DNA from: an uncultured Ruminococcus sp.
GTDB taxonomy: Bacteria; Bacillota; Clostridia; Oscillospirales; Acutalibacteraceae
Assembly: GCA_902772755.1 (NCBI GenBank)
Contig: CACYCD010000051.1
Coordinates: 1 to 9,771, forward strand
DNA: 9,771 nucleotides
Direction of reading: 5' to 3'
The translations under genes were made by a program, and so were the position numbers. Of the stretch, positions 1 to 6,737 are shown in pieces. How positions within the stretch are numbered: position 1 is the stretch's first letter; every line of letters starts with the position of its first letter. The notes beneath the pieces are model-generated. The model worked only from the letters and a program-made list of their open reading frames with translations. It ran no database searches and was not told the DNA's origin.

Positions 1-52
1 AAATGTCGAGATTAAAATTAATATTCATCGGATAAAATATTCTCTTATGCAC

Positions 53-81
53 TTGATAATTATGCGTAATAGGTTTATAAT
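53..81 (+). promoter_or_regulatory. Candidate sigma-A-type promoter P1 upstream of alr
   Basis: TTGATA at 53-58 and TATAAT at 76-81 are separated by exactly 17 bases, a near-consensus housekeeping promoter. Transcription would start near 88 and give a leader of about 137 bases before the alr start, containing the inverted repeat at 125-169. The region is AT-rich, so a chance match is possible, but two near-consensus hexamers at ideal spacing make this a good call. Confidence 0.6.
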
Positions 82-124
82 ATGTTGAGGCATCTCTAAA
101 ATTTTGATTTAGTTGGCAGATTGC

Positions 125-169
125 CCAAAATTCACAAAGTAATACCGGCGTATTGTGAGAGAATTTTGG
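125..169. repeat. Long inverted repeat / potential hairpin in the alr leader
   Basis: Arms CCAAAATTC (125-133) and GAATTTTGG (161-169) are perfect 9-base reverse complements. Inside them a second small dyad, AATAC (141-145) and GTATT (150-154), flanks CGGC. No U-run follows, so it does not look like an intrinsic terminator for an upstream gene. It overlaps the -35 element of the second candidate promoter and lies in the leader expected from the first. It may be an operator or an RNA structure. No riboswitch class was recognised. Confidence 0.55.
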
Positions 170-181
170 ACAATATATAAC
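153..181 (+). promoter_or_regulatory. Candidate proximal promoter P2 for alr
   Basis: TTGTGA (153-158) and TATAAC (176-181) have a 17-base spacer. The -35 matches consensus at 4 of 6 positions and the -10 at 5 of 6. The predicted start near 188 would give a leader of about 37 bases. The -35 lies within the right half of the inverted repeat at 125-169, so a protein bound there, or the structure itself, could control it. It is weaker than P1. Confidence 0.4.
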
Positions 182-224
182 TTTTATAGATGCCCGTTGA
201 TATTATTGTAAAAGAAGTGTTGTA

Positions 225-1394
225 ATGAGTAGATATATGAGGGTAATTGCAGAGATCAACCTTGACGCAATTAGGCACAACCTTTTGCAGATCAGGAAAA
301 AAATATCTCCAAATACCAAATTGATGGCAGTATTAAAAGCTGACGGCTATGGTCACGGTTCTTCCGCAATTGCAGGCTATTGCGGTGATTTGATAGACTA
401 TGCGGCTGTGGCTATTGTCGAGGAGGGAATAGCACTCAGAAATGACGGCTTTGAGAAGCCTATCCTGTTGCTTGGTTATACCCATCCTTCGCAGTACAAT
501 GAGCTGATTGATTTTGATCTGATACCTTCTGTCTTTTCATACGAAATGGCGAAGCCTCTTTCGGATATTGCCGTAAAAAGGGGAGCAAAGGTAAAAATAC
601 ATATAAAGCTTGATACGGGTATGAGCAGGATCGGCTTTTGTGCAGATGATAGCAGTGTCGATGAGATCGTAAGGATACACGATCTGCCGAATATCGTAAT
701 TGACGGTATATTCAGTCATCTTGCACGTGCAGATGAAGCGGATAAAAACTATGCAGAAAAGCAGTTTGAGATATTTATGTCCTTTGTCCAAAAGCTGGAG
801 AGCAGGGGGGTGAGGATACCCAACCGCCATATCAGCAATTCGGCTGCAATTATGGAGCTGGACAAGATGAATCTTGAAATTGTCCGCAGCGGTATCATAA
901 CCTACGGCTTGTACCCCAGCGAAGAGGTCGATAAATCAAAGCTTGATATAATACCGGCAATGGAGCTGAAAAGTCATATCACCTACATTAAGACCCTGCC
1001 CAAGGGAGTACAGGTGGGTTACGGCGGTACCTACACCACAAAAGCAGATACCAAAGTGGCAACCGTGCCGGTAGGCTATGCGGACGGCTATCCCCGTTCA
1101 CTCAGCAACAAGGGCTGTGTGCTGATCGGCGGAAGACGAGTGCCGATCATTGGCAGAGTTTGTATGGATCAGTTTATGGTTGATGTCAGTGAGCTGGATG
1201 ATGTAAAGATCTGTGACCCCGTTACGCTGATGGGCAGAGATGGGGAAGAGTTTCTCTCCTGCGAGGAGGTAGCCAATCTCTCAGGCAGCTTCAACTATGA
1301 ATTTGTATGTGACATAAGTAAACGTGTACCCAGAGTGTATTACATGGATGGAAAAATTATAGGCGTTGAGCAGTGGCTCAACTCAAAGGAATAA
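225..1394 (+). CDS. alr: Alanine racemase (PLP-dependent)
   Basis: Cytoplasmic enzyme interconverting L- and D-alanine, which supplies D-Ala for peptidoglycan. At 389 aa it is of normal family length. The N-terminal barrel carries the PLP-lysine motif VLKADGYGHG with K38. The C-terminal beta domain carries the second catalytic base Y266 in VGYGGTY, followed by VPVGYADGYPR and the conserved RVCMDQFMVDV (C313-M314-D315), all hallmarks of bacterial Alr. The chosen ATG has a weak Shine-Dalgarno-like AAAGAAGTG at 211-219. An in-frame ATG at 237 would give 385 aa and starts closer to the conserved AEINLDAIRHN, so the start is uncertain by four residues. There is no N-terminal membrane domain, which argues against a VanT-type serine racemase. 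The next gene follows after 3 bases, so the two are probably co-transcribed. Confidence 0.97.
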   Translation: MSRYMRVIAEINLDAIRHNLLQIRKKISPNTKLMAVLKADGYGHGSSAIAGYCGDLIDYAAVAIVEEGIALRNDGFEKPILLLGYTHPSQYNELIDFDLIPSVFSYEMAKPLSDIAVKRGAKVKIHIKLDTGMSRIGFCADDSSVDEIVRIHDLPNIVIDGIFSHLARADEADKNYAEKQFEIFMSFVQKLESRGVRIPNRHISNSAAIMELDKMNLEIVRSGIITYGLYPSEEVDKSKLDIIPAMELKSHITYIKTLPKGVQVGYGGTYTTKADTKVATVPVGYADGYPRSLSNKGCVLIGGRRVPIIGRVCMDQFMVDVSELDDVKICDPVTLMGRDGEEFLSCEEVANLSGSFNYEFVCDISKRVPRVYYMDGKIIGVEQWLNSKE

Positions 1395-1397
1395 GCT

Positions 1398-2099
1398 ATG
1401 GATATAAAAGAAAAAAACTCGGTAATATCAGAAAAAGACGATATACAGGATATTGATAATATTTCAGAAGAAGAATTATCGCTTGAAGATGAGGACGAGG
1501 CTTCCGGCGATGGATCAAAACACAGAAAAAAACTTCCCAAGTGGAAGCTAAAGCTCCTGATTTGGGTAAATAAGCCGATGTCAAAGCTTGATGCGGTCCT
1601 GGAGTTTTTCGGCGGTCTGTTTGAACCGTTATTCTGCGGAATAATTCCTTTGCTTGTTATGACGCTGGTATCCTACAATATTTTCAAGGATCGCCCCGAA
1701 TTTGCAAGCGGACTACAGTATCCGCTGCCTACTATCATAACCTTTGGAGTTATGATACCTATTTTGATGTTTCTTCCGAAATTTGCATCTGCAGTTGAGT
1801 TCATCACCTTGGGTACGTTCATATTATTAATGAAAAGTACCCTTCTGCTCAAATATTATCCCGAGATATGTTCACAGATAGATCCGCTTGGATATTATAC
1901 CGCAGGACCCACATCGGGAGGAATTTTGGGTATGGCGGCACTAGGCTGTGCTGTCCTGCTGCTGCTGGGCAAAACGGTGTTCTTCTGCTATTTCAAATTA
2001 AAGAAGTACCGCAGAAAATACCTCAAACGCAAGCACGGCAGAAAAAAAGAGAAGCGTCACGTGGCTTCCCTTGATTCAAGCGGAGAAGTGCTTATGTAA
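1398..2099 (+). CDS. Unrecognised four-helix membrane protein with acidic N-tail and basic C-tail
   Basis: I do not recognise the 233-aa product. Residues 1-40 are strongly acidic (ending SEEELSLEDEDEASGDG) and probably disordered. Residues 41-65 are basic and amphipathic (KHRKKLPKWKLKLL). Four hydrophobic segments follow at about 70-96, 108-127, 130-151 and 170-199. The tail from about 200 is very rich in Lys and Arg (KLKKYRRKYLKRKHGRKKEK) and ends in a short polar stretch. The positive-inside rule puts both tails in the cytoplasm. The ATG is preceded by AAAGGA at 1385-1390 with a 7-base gap, inside the end of alr. The 3-base spacing suggests translational coupling and co-expression with D-alanine supply, but no enzymatic motif is visible. 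A role at the cell envelope is only inference. Confidence 0.85.
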   Translation: MDIKEKNSVISEKDDIQDIDNISEEELSLEDEDEASGDGSKHRKKLPKWKLKLLIWVNKPMSKLDAVLEFFGGLFEPLFCGIIPLLVMTLVSYNIFKDRPEFASGLQYPLPTIITFGVMIPILMFLPKFASAVEFITLGTFILLMKSTLLLKYYPEICSQIDPLGYYTAGPTSGGILGMAALGCAVLLLLGKTVFFCYFKLKKYRRKYLKRKHGRKKEKRHVASLDSSGEVLM

Positions 2100-2172
2100 A
2101 TACACTTATTTCGCAAATGCTTTAGATGATAAAATTTACAGGATATTTTGATTTATTTTTGTGATTATCTAC

Positions 2173-2201
2173 TTGAAATATCTGCACTATTGTGATATAA
2201 T
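2173..2201 (+). promoter_or_regulatory. Strong promoter for the transglutaminase-like gene
   Basis: TTGAAA (2173-2178), a 17-base spacer and TATAAT (2196-2201), with an extended -10 TG at 2193-2194, form one of the best promoters in the window. The predicted start near 2208 falls on the Shine-Dalgarno at 2207-2213. The mRNA leader would therefore be only about 15 bases. Confidence 0.7.
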
Positions 2202-2206
2202 GTTGT

Positions 2207-2213
2207 AAAGGAG
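2207..2213 (+). promoter_or_regulatory. Ribosome binding site that fixes the start at 2223
   Basis: AAAGGAG lies 9 bases before the ATG at 2223. An in-frame ATG at 2214 abuts this site with no spacer and cannot use it, so the protein most likely begins MNIRRFMSKFG rather than three residues earlier. Confidence 0.75.
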
Positions 2214-2222
2214 ATGATTTCT

Positions 2223-4619
2223 ATGAACATTCGCAGGTTTATGTCAAAATTTGGTGCGGTATTACTCTGCACTGCCATACTGTTTGCCTCTGTTGCCGGT
2301 ACCGTTTCGGCTGCACAGCGTACCCCTGTGGGCTACATTGAAACAAAGCTTGATGGAATTGAGGATCAGGACGCATATTATACCGCTCACAAGGATGTTA
2401 TAGATGCTATATATGACGGTGTACTGAACTATGAATCAACTATTGATGTTTCAGAGTATAGGATCCCCACAAGTGAATTTTCCCCCTTGGCAAATATCTT
2501 CTTTAATTCATTTCCCGAGTTCTTTTACTTAAACAATTTTTATATGTCTTACAACAGTCGCAATATCATAACTGAGTTTTATCCGATTTATTCCACTTCT
2601 TCAAAGGAAGAAGCAACAGCTATGCATTCGGAATTTATGAATATGGCTGACTTCTATCTGTCTTATGTTGATGACAGTATGGACGATTTTACCAAAGCTT
2701 TGGTTCTGCATGATGTTCTGGCACTCAATACCTACTATCCTGCTGCCGATAAGATGTCTCAGAGCAGTAACTACACATATATGGTACAGACCTGGGGCGT
2801 CTGTCAGCACTACAGCCAGTGCTATGCTTATTTACTTGCACAGTGCGGTATAAAAAGTGAAATAGTTCCATCAAGCAGTATGGATCACGCTTGGGTAAAG
2901 GTGTGTATTAACGGACAGTATTTCAATATCGATCTCACCTGGGACGATCCTCTTGTAAATAAAGCTGACCGTCCGGGAAAGGTCGCACACACTTATTTCC
3001 TGCACAGTGATTCGCAGTTTCAGACTGCATCGGGCGATAGAAGGCAGCATTACGGCTATTCCATATTTAAGGAAACAAGTACAGCTTATGACGGTTATGA
3101 CAATCTTCACAATTTAGATAATCCGCTTTTCTATATTGACGGCAAGTTCTACACCCTCTATGAGAAAAACAACAAGGGTTATATAGCTACTTATGATTAT
3201 ACAAACGATACTTTCACGGATCTGCTTGAAATTGACGATGTCTGGCAGGCAGGAGATTACGGCGGTTACTGGATCGGTAACTTTTCAGGCATAGGCGAAT
3301 ACGGCGGACTGCTCTATTATAATGATGAAAACAGTATTCGTATGTATGACCCTGTGACACGCACAAAAACCACCTGTGTTGCCAATGCCCTAGATGACGG
3401 AAATCAACTTTACGGAATGTACATCAAGGACGGCAAGGTCTACGGAATGTCTGCCCCCGATCCCAATACGGTGGGAACACCCGTCTATATCTGTGACTGC
3501 AAGCCCTTCTATAATATCAGTATAGATGAAAATATTGCTCACGGCAGAGTGACTGCCGACAGAAAAACGGGTTATGAGCTTGACAAGGTCACACTTGAAG
3601 TGGTTCCCGATGACGGCTACGCAGTAGACAGTGTAAAGTATAACGGAATAGAGATCCCCCAGTCAGGCGGTGTGTATTCATTTAATATGCCTCACGAGGA
3701 CGTTAGCATTACCGCAAGCTTTGTTTCGGCAGACGGAAGCGGTGCTGTGCTTACGGGTCATTCTCTCACGCTTGAGGGTGACATCGGTGTGTATTTCTAT
3801 ATGGAGCTTTCCGATGACGTGCTTTCAAACCGTGATACGGCATATATGGATTTTACTGTCCCCAACGGCAGCAGTACTAAGAACAGTCAAGTATTTGTCA
3901 AGGACGCATTAGAAAAAGTAATAGCAGGAAATACTTATTATGGCTTCAAGTGCAGTGTCAGTGCAAAGGAAATGACTTCGCAGATCAAGGCACAGTTCGT
4001 CAATGGTGAAAACAGAGGTACTATCTATACCTACACCGTAAAGGAATATGCGGACTATATGCTTGCCAATCTCGATGTTGCGGAGTATGCCGAGGCAGAG
4101 GGTATCGTCAAGGCTATGCTGAACTACGGTGCATATTCTCAGGTATATTTTGACAATCATACAGATAAGCCGGCAAATGAGGGTCTGACAGTAGGCGAAA
4201 AATTTGTAGACGATGTTACAGCGTCAACCATCAATATGCCGTTTGACAGATCAACCGACTGCGAGCTTACCGATGATGTTGAATTCGGCGGTGCAACGCT
4301 GTCGCTTAAATCAAAAACTACGCTCTCACTGTATTTCAGAAGTGAATATGAGTTGACATTCACCTGTGATCAAAAGACGATCAAGACCGAAACTGTCGGA
4401 GAGTATCAGGTGGTAAGAATTGAAAATATCAGCTCTTCCGAGCTGAACAATAAATTCAACGTAGTTGTTTCATATAACGGTTTGAGAAAAAATGTTGCGT
4501 ACAGTCCCCTCACATATTGCTACAATGCACTGAACGGCGGTACGGATAACACCGATTTGCAGAACGTTGCAAAAGCTCTTTACAAGTATTCTGTACAGGC
4601 AAATGCTTACTTTGCATAA
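2223..4619 (+). CDS. Secreted transglutaminase/protease-like protein with InlB-type repeat
   Basis: 798-aa exported protein. A Sec signal peptide covers residues 1 to about 30 (RR near the start, hydrophobic core, VSA-A cleavage). Residues about 40-240 form a transglutaminase-like, papain-fold domain with the expected triad: C194 in TWGVCQHYSQ, H222 in MDHAWVKV and D237 in NIDLTWDDP. Such domains can act as cysteine peptidases or amide-transfer enzymes, and the actual substrate is unknown. Residues about 270-425 contain repeated Tyr/Gly-rich beta segments resembling a propeller. Residues 431-500 match the divergent InlB B-repeat (AHGRVTADRKTGYELDKVTL, then PDDGYAVDSVKYNG and ITASF). Residues 505-798 resemble, from memory, an uncharacterised C-terminal domain of Clostridia surface proteins (SLTLEGDIGVYFYMEL, YTVKEYADYMLANL, VKAMLNYGAYSQVYF). 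No LPXTG or dockerin motif is visible. A 38-aa gene is coupled to its stop codon. Confidence 0.88.
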   Translation: MNIRRFMSKFGAVLLCTAILFASVAGTVSAAQRTPVGYIETKLDGIEDQDAYYTAHKDVIDAIYDGVLNYESTIDVSEYRIPTSEFSPLANIFFNSFPEFFYLNNFYMSYNSRNIITEFYPIYSTSSKEEATAMHSEFMNMADFYLSYVDDSMDDFTKALVLHDVLALNTYYPAADKMSQSSNYTYMVQTWGVCQHYSQCYAYLLAQCGIKSEIVPSSSMDHAWVKVCINGQYFNIDLTWDDPLVNKADRPGKVAHTYFLHSDSQFQTASGDRRQHYGYSIFKETSTAYDGYDNLHNLDNPLFYIDGKFYTLYEKNNKGYIATYDYTNDTFTDLLEIDDVWQAGDYGGYWIGNFSGIGEYGGLLYYNDENSIRMYDPVTRTKTTCVANALDDGNQLYGMYIKDGKVYGMSAPDPNTVGTPVYICDCKPFYNISIDENIAHGRVTADRKTGYELDKVTLEVVPDDGYAVDSVKYNGIEIPQSGGVYSFNMPHEDVSITASFVSADGSGAVLTGHSLTLEGDIGVYFYMELSDDVLSNRDTAYMDFTVPNGSSTKNSQVFVKDALEKVIAGNTYYGFKCSVSAKEMTSQIKAQFVNGENRGTIYTYTVKEYADYMLANLDVAEYAEAEGIVKAMLNYGAYSQVYFDNHTDKPANEGLTVGEKFVDDVTASTINMPFDRSTDCELTDDVEFGGATLSLKSKTTLSLYFRSEYELTFTCDQKTIKTETVGEYQVVRIENISSSELNNKFNVVVSYNGLRKNVAYSPLTYCYNALNGGTDNTDLQNVAKALYKYSVQANAYFA

Positions 4620-4628
4620 GGAGATACT

Positions 4629-4745
4629 ATGAATAAAGAAAAATACATTCCGTGGGAGATGGAAGTACTGCACTTTGGTGACAATGACATAATTAACACC
4701 AGCCTTCCCCGGGACGATGATGAAACAATAATGATAGCTCCGTAA
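4629..4745 (+). CDS. Small 38-aa acidic peptide coupled to the transglutaminase-like gene
   Basis: This ORF starts with ATG at 4629 and ends with TAA at 4743-4745. The product begins MNKEKYIPWEMEVLHF, continues GDNDIINTSLPRDDDE and ends TIMIAP. Its Shine-Dalgarno AAGGAG (4618-4623) overlaps the stop codon of the large gene and sits 5 bases before the ATG, a typical coupled arrangement. A strong terminator follows 9 bases after the stop. It has no signal peptide or membrane segment, and no cysteine. The arrangement Y-x-x-P/W-E-M-E-V-x-x-F followed by D-I-I-x-T-S resembles, from memory, a class of short unannotated peptides in gut Clostridia. Function unknown; a modified or processed peptide precursor is one possibility. 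Coding status rests on the ribosome site, the position and this resemblance. Confidence 0.72.
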   Translation: MNKEKYIPWEMEVLHFGDNDIINTSLPRDDDETIMIAP

Positions 4746-4754
4746 CTATCTCAA

Positions 4755-4800
4755 AAAGATCGGACACTGCAATTATGATTTTATGCAGTGTCCGATTTTT
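4755..4800. terminator. Bidirectional intrinsic terminator
   Basis: A perfect 13-bp stem (ATCGGACACTGCA at 4759-4771 pairing with 4784-4796) encloses a 12-base loop. A G-T wobble and three A-T pairs extend it to 4755 and 4800. On the + strand it ends in a T-run at 4796-4800. On the - strand the A-run at 4753-4757 becomes the U-run. It therefore ends both the peptide operon from the left and the esterase gene from the right. Confidence 0.92.
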
Positions 4801-4813
4801 GCTTGTGTAATTA

Positions 4814-6595
4814 TTAGTGAAGCTCAAATTTATCTATCTTGTCGAGGACTGCAAACAGATCATGCTTCTTTTCTTCGATAAGCTCTGTTGTATCACCGAA
4901 CTGCATAACCAGATCCGACTGTTTGTTTTGTTTCCAGCTCGGCAGATCATCGCCGTTCGGGTCACCGCAGGTGATGAAATTCTTCCAATATGTGAGCATC
5001 TGACTGCTCAGTTCTCTGTCACGGTTGTCATACAGAGCAGATTTTTCGGGAATATTTCCGTAGCAATATACTTCCTCACCGCTGTGCCAGCAGCCGAGTC
5101 TGCCGTTTGATTTACTGAACAGATATTCATATACAGGGATCTTGTTTTGTACAGCCAGCCTGTTTAGGCAATAATGCGGATAATCAAAGAATACAGCTCC
5201 GTATATCTCAGCCCAGTAACGGTCAGCTTCATCGTCATTAGCGGCAGGATATATTGAAATAATGTCATCTGTATATTCTTTAAAATAATTATGTATCTTG
5301 TCCCTGTAGTTTTTCATATTTGCGTGGTCAAATACTATAAACGGACCGCTCTCTTCCAAATTATATCCGTGCAGTATTGCTTCCTCGTTGTGTATACCTT
5401 TTTTGTAAGAGTTGTACGGACTTTCAGTAAGTGCATACCCGTCTATAGTGATGTGGTGATGTGTTTCAGCCTCTGATACAAGCTCCTCTGCCGACAGCTT
5501 TCTCAGCTCCGAAATATTTTTGCAGTTGTATTTTTTAAGAGTTTCTCGTCCGGCTTCAACTGCTTCATCGAGCTTTCGGAAGGAGTGAGGAGGTTCTGCC
5601 GAGGCTAAGGTAGAGCTTTCAAGGATAACTCTTTTAAACAGATTTTTCGCAAGCGGTGAGGTACACAAAGCACTTACGCAGGCGGCACCTGCCGATTCAC
5701 CTGCAAGTGTGATATTGTCGGGATCACCGCCGAAGCTCTTGATATTATCCCTGACCCACTCAAGGGCTTTGATCTGGTCAAGCAGTCCGTAATTTCCTGT
5801 TGTTCCGTTTGATGACTCCTGTGCAAGCTCCTCATTTGCATAGTAACCGAAAATCCCCAGTCTGTAGCCCATATTCACAACGATAATTCCGTTTTTTGCA
5901 AGTCCTTCGCCACTGTAGTCAGCATACCAGGGCTGACCTGTTTGCAATGAACCGCCGTGTATGTATACCAGGACGGGCAGATCATTCTTTTTATCCGAAG
6001 GCTTCCAGATATTCAGATACAGCGAATCTTCGCTGACCGGCTCGATATAATTATCGTCCGTTGTAATTTCGTAATCGTGAAATCCGATTATTTGGGTAAG
6101 TGAATCATAGATCGGCAGATTACGTGGCTGCATACTCATTGGTGCGAAGGTGTCGGCTTGAAGCACACCGTCCCAAGCCTCGGGGGATTGCGGTTCACGC
6201 CAACGAAGCTCACCTACCGGAGGCTTTGCATAGGGTATGCCGGCAAAAACCTCTACACTTTTGTCAGCATTGTATACACCTTGAAGTCTGCCCTGCTCAA
6301 TTGAGATGATCTCGGTTTTTTGCGGATCACTGACATCAACGGCAGGCACAGCCCTTGTCGGCGGATAGGTAAGCATTAAAATCCCTCCAAACATCAATAT
6401 CCAGCCTGCCCAAACAAGAAGCTTTAAGTACCAAGTGTTTTTGTATTTTATGACCAAGCGGTGCATAACATAAAAATCTATGATTATAAACAAGAGCAGA
6501 CCAAATCCCAAAATCGTATTTTTGTTCAGCTCCAGAACCGCAAGCATCAGTGCAGATATAAGTGCGGAAAAAAGTATAAATACTGCTTTTTTCAT
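4814..6595 (-). CDS. Membrane-anchored type B carboxylesterase
   Basis: 593-aa serine esterase of the carboxylesterase type B (p-nitrobenzyl/acetylcholinesterase) family, alpha/beta hydrolase fold. Three hydrophobic helices (about 5-22, 29-46, 58-76) precede the catalytic domain. The positive-inside rule puts residues 80-593 outside the cell. Family marks are VFAGIPYAKPPVGELRWREP (116-135), SEDSLYLNIW (188-197), oxyanion-hole HGG (213-215), nucleophile S301 in GESAG, a probable acid E414 or E415 in GYNLEESG, and H504 in GCWHSGEE. The acid motif differs slightly from the usual DEG. It hydrolyses carboxylic esters; the natural substrate is unknown, and removal of acyl groups from plant glycans or feed esters is only a guess. 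GGGAGG at 6611-6606 lies 10 bases before the ATG. It shares the terminator at 4755-4800 with the convergent operon. The extra N-terminal anchor is unusual compared with soluble PnbA-like enzymes. Confidence 0.92.
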   Translation of the reverse strand: MKKAVFILFSALISALMLAVLELNKNTILGFGLLLFIIIDFYVMHRLVIKYKNTWYLKLLVWAGWILMFGGILMLTYPPTRAVPAVDVSDPQKTEIISIEQGRLQGVYNADKSVEVFAGIPYAKPPVGELRWREPQSPEAWDGVLQADTFAPMSMQPRNLPIYDSLTQIIGFHDYEITTDDNYIEPVSEDSLYLNIWKPSDKKNDLPVLVYIHGGSLQTGQPWYADYSGEGLAKNGIIVVNMGYRLGIFGYYANEELAQESSNGTTGNYGLLDQIKALEWVRDNIKSFGGDPDNITLAGESAGAACVSALCTSPLAKNLFKRVILESSTLASAEPPHSFRKLDEAVEAGRETLKKYNCKNISELRKLSAEELVSEAETHHHITIDGYALTESPYNSYKKGIHNEEAILHGYNLEESGPFIVFDHANMKNYRDKIHNYFKEYTDDIISIYPAANDDEADRYWAEIYGAVFFDYPHYCLNRLAVQNKIPVYEYLFSKSNGRLGCWHSGEEVYCYGNIPEKSALYDNRDRELSSQMLTYWKNFITCGDPNGDDLPSWKQNKQSDLVMQFGDTTELIEEKKHDLFAVLDKIDKFELH

Positions 6596-6618
6596 TAAAA
6601 ATCAACCTCCCTGTTTTC

Positions 6619-6647
6619 ATTATATAATGATTTATTATAAAATTCCA
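6619..6647 (-). promoter_or_regulatory. Candidate promoter for the esterase gene
   Basis: Read on the - strand, a perfect TATAAT lies at 6624-6619. A poor -35 (TGGAAT, 6647-6642) precedes it by 17 bases. The predicted start near 6612 coincides with the Shine-Dalgarno at 6612-6606, so the leader would be very short. A second TATAAT on the same strand at 6639-6634 is an alternative. The divergent spacer (6596-6737) is very AT-rich, so -10-like words are expected by chance. Confidence 0.4.
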
Positions 6648-6697
6648 TAGGGAAAAAGAAAAATATTCTTTTATATCTTTATTTTTTAAAGAAAATA

Positions 6698-6709
6698 TGA
6701 TACTATAAT
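6698..6709 (+). promoter_or_regulatory. Candidate -10 region for the Thr-rich protein gene
   Basis: TATAAT at 6704-6709 is consensus but no convincing -35 is seen at 16-18 bases upstream. TGATAC (6698-6703) immediately precedes it. The same hexamer is the half-site of the dyad in the amylase promoter, which may be chance. The gene's GGAGG lies at 6725-6729. Confidence 0.4.
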
Positions 6710-6737
6710 AAAATACTAATTTTTGGAGGTAATATTT

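Noticed and set aside
225..1394. VanT-type serine/alanine racemase linked to glycopeptide resistance
   Set aside because: No N-terminal membrane domain and no van genes nearby; length and motifs fit ordinary Alr.
2125..2160. Possible terminator after the membrane protein gene
   Set aside because: Only a five-base AAAAT/ATTTT pairing is visible before a T-rich stretch; too weak to call.
2214..2222. Upstream ATG giving three extra residues to the transglutaminase-like protein
   Set aside because: It directly abuts the AAAGGAG site with no spacer, whereas the ATG at 2223 has ideal spacing.
6723..6737. TTG start five codons upstream for the Thr-rich protein
   Set aside because: It overlaps the GGAGG ribosome site; the ATG at 6738 is correctly spaced and begins a normal MKK signal/anchor.
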